In this document: piece after piece, positions 31,301 to 32,077 of the stretch | Layout of the letters: each line of letters begins with the position of its first letter | Position numbering within the stretch: position 1 is the first letter of the stretch | Origin: a virus | Strand: one strand, 5' to 3' | Virus record (IMG/VR): IMGVR_UViG_3300025849_000134 | Location: 1 to 32,077 of that record | DNA length: 32,077 nt | Translations under genes and position numbers: made by a program | The notes under the pieces: model-generated | Told to the model about the DNA's origin: nothing | Seen by the model: only the letters and a program-made list of their open reading frames with translations | Databases searched by the model: none

Positions 31301-32077
31301 CTCAGCTACAAAGAAACTTATTAAAAGAACCTTTGTTTTTAACAGAGCCAATGTTTAGACCTTTATTAGTTCTGAAAACGTTTGGTATTAAACAATCACA
31401 ATTAATATCTAAAGGACTTGGAAGAGAAGTTCGTGAAGGAAATGTATTACCTGTTGCTAGATTAGCAATCGGTGCTGGTATTGGCGGTAAATTTATTATT
31501 AACTCTTATGAGTTTATGCAAAATCTACTATCTGGTAAAGATGAGTATGATTGGAGAAGAGCAAAACAAAGTTTTTCAGAAATGAAACCAGGATTTATTT
31601 CAGGAGAAGAGAACTATAAAAGAGCAGATTACTGGACAGAACTTCTTACACCTACTATGGAAGAGCTTGCAGCGGTAGGAACAATGGGAGTTGTAACAGA
31701 CTTTATGTCTGCTGATAATAAAATGGGTAATCTAGGATATATACTTGAACCTGTTATATGGGATGACGTTACAACGGTTTGGAACGGCCTAACAAGTATC
31801 TTTGAAGATGTAGATGATTATGGAGTCAGTGGAGCAATGAAGCGTTCACCACAAAACTTTAGTAAATTACTTGGTTCTAATATAAAAAATTTAACAAGAC
31901 GATTAGAAACTGATAGGCAGTCTGAAGGAAGAATAGAGTCTCAAAGAAGAAGAGTTCACAGAGAGATAGTTAAAGATGTTTACCAAGGAAAAAATGCAGA
32001 AGCTAAAAGAAAAATTATATCTTGGAACACAGCTCACCCAGACCAACCTTTGCTACAACCAAATGCAGAAGAAGTAT
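28309..32077 (+). CDS. Very large putative ejection/internal protein, 3'-truncated by window (>1256 aa)
   Basis: An open frame from the TAATG overlap at 28309 to the window edge, over 1256 codons without a stop. N-terminal third: hydrophobic, Gly/Ala-rich segments at about residues 72-100 and 188-240 that could insert in membrane, as expected for ejection proteins. Middle: long charged helices. Late part: ATIVNITQPLISSLF (about 824-838) and surrounding helices recall regions of large polyvalent phage proteins. No transglycosylase, polymerase or protease motif is seen in the visible part; one could lie beyond the edge. It may act like T7 gp16. Confident as a gene, moderate for role. Confidence 0.7.
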   Translation, partial: MPEGQRTYNNSFTPSLGVGRPAPIKLAFPGHVNNFLKESYNKSTIGLADQLINGAERHDLSQYEYGTLFDVGTTVLSFIGDIPAYLTGAGFASVALKGAGKQTVKRVASSSARNKMKQNIGQASKILADNGANPTYINQVQKQLTKTFVDNGDRLLKDSSGFSVISGTHEMLRQGVNDEDYDWLKGINKAIVGAVVLPAGKVGGIAATNIVGKKSPILKGALGLAGESAGFVAPYSWSEGNLMPNPQDLGHTIGLLGGINLLTRGRLSSIQSRKGIIEETNAAFGNKNAIKFKDRPENIKIKAGEALERDIAAKKASDVIRGGEQFWSKDGSLVSVVEKGLDTITYKSAGLTKPKTVPSSEFYKEFNIVQSKKAPRFELVRSIGRELDTLGINDTNQIRKIVFGLRNGNVPKGLKPSDRGLGSLTERELYQLNKKLSQKSQLEKFAQELAAVEVEYSRQYLPGVFGGISRAFDKLTLDGFTIPVLGKRIESQNYLSGIRSVEAKLSKPGVALEAKHLMYQVSHHADYSSQIAAAVLGRLNKIPGANMKNMTDKKLMKLVTEELETNVGITSNMSNIAKEMRSIYDDLYKAGVKEGLDMKAYQGNYAGRFLQEDLADLLRNFRADINRKEPRVYAGVDKIANDPEVVSFLQNKLSNILKDNAGNKPLQTYFKSLKQQYGNDVVKIFTDMDRHLIQKKSRPFSNIDKSRTGNVSWVPGKGYNIPIFEENAYANILNYTNQMANQLATKKFFGTNYQNAIQLIDDVSTGKVGKTADRATADTMKELMLRVTGAIELDPSRNLSPKNKEFVRQMVNFEIGTKIGGGLATIVNITQPLISSLFLGNYRVGIPGYMKRFVSGDRKALLKEMGLYGDSQFLNTMEVLTGTSKRGNTLSDRIVGRLTKLTGFTGMNRLNLETSASVGIDMMRYLNRVANGENVLLKNVPLSASAKKRIINDTLAGQSRTAWAKRKLSRDYGVTWTGKKEIGMTELTQGAIRFAKDTQLQRNLLKEPLFLTEPMFRPLLVLKTFGIKQSQLISKGLGREVREGNVLPVARLAIGAGIGGKFIINSYEFMQNLLSGKDEYDWRRAKQSFSEMKPGFISGEENYKRADYWTELLTPTMEELAAVGTMGVVTDFMSADNKMGNLGYILEPVIWDDVTTVWNGLTSIFEDVDDYGVSGAMKRSPQNFSKLLGSNIKNLTRRLETDRQSEGRIESQRRRVHREIVKDVYQGKNAEAKRKIISWNTAHPDQPLLQPNAEEV

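Overview
The window looks like a segment of a tailed double-stranded DNA phage (Caudoviricetes), most likely a short-tailed, podovirus-like marine phage. All recognisable genes lie on the + strand. They are tightly packed, AT-rich and mostly preceded by AGGAG-type ribosome binding sites or coupled to the upstream gene by TAATG or ATGA overlaps. A terminase pair, a long P22-like portal, a scaffold, a capsid protein, an adaptor pair, a large S74-type fibre, a nozzle-like protein and very large putative ejection proteins occur in order. I see no sheath, tape-measure or baseplate genes, and no replication, integrase or repressor genes, so the other half of the genome presumably lies outside. The marine origin is inferred from the protein types and cannot be proven from the sequence. 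The host is unknown. Two exported proteins with signal peptides ending in AQ, one with a beta-barrel-like C-terminus, suggest a didermic (outer-membrane) host.

Layout. 1-1295: two small unknown genes inside an unusually large, hairpin-rich non-coding region. It holds three copies of a spaced promoter-like repeat, two copies of a 23-nt repeat carrying DnaA-box-like cores, a strong terminator-like hairpin, and a cluster of short TAGGGTTACCCTA-type repeats. 1296-4808: DUF6447-like protein, a small unknown, a calcineurin-like metallophosphoesterase, small terminase and large terminase. 4809-9617: portal, scaffold, major capsid protein and a capsid-associated protein, closed by a two-tier hairpin. 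9619-14524: small proteins including a zinc ribbon, a transglycosylase-like protein, an 859-aa Ala-rich helical fibre and a head-tail adaptor apparently split by one in-frame stop. 14528-18392: 1210-aa fibre with an S74 self-cleaving chaperone domain, plus a small partner.

18399-20312 is an accessory cassette: a small basic protein, a membrane-anchored coiled-coil protein, an exported thioredoxin-like protein without its CxxC, and an exported beta-barrel-like protein. 20312-21026 holds three consecutive very basic small proteins. From 21039 a consensus-like sigma-70 promoter leads into a lysis-type cluster: a 3-TM holin, a basic peptide, two membrane-active candidates and a 10-residue Cys/Gly peptide. 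22170-32077: a nozzle-like beta-rich protein, small unknowns, and three consecutive large proteins (389, 505 and more than 1256 aa, the last cut by the window edge) that by position are the likely internal/ejection proteins.

The most unusual elements are the exported cassette at 18.8-20.3 kb, the strictly phased heptad fibre, the in-frame stop between adaptor halves, the 10-aa CysGly peptide, and the repeat-dense non-coding region at the left end.
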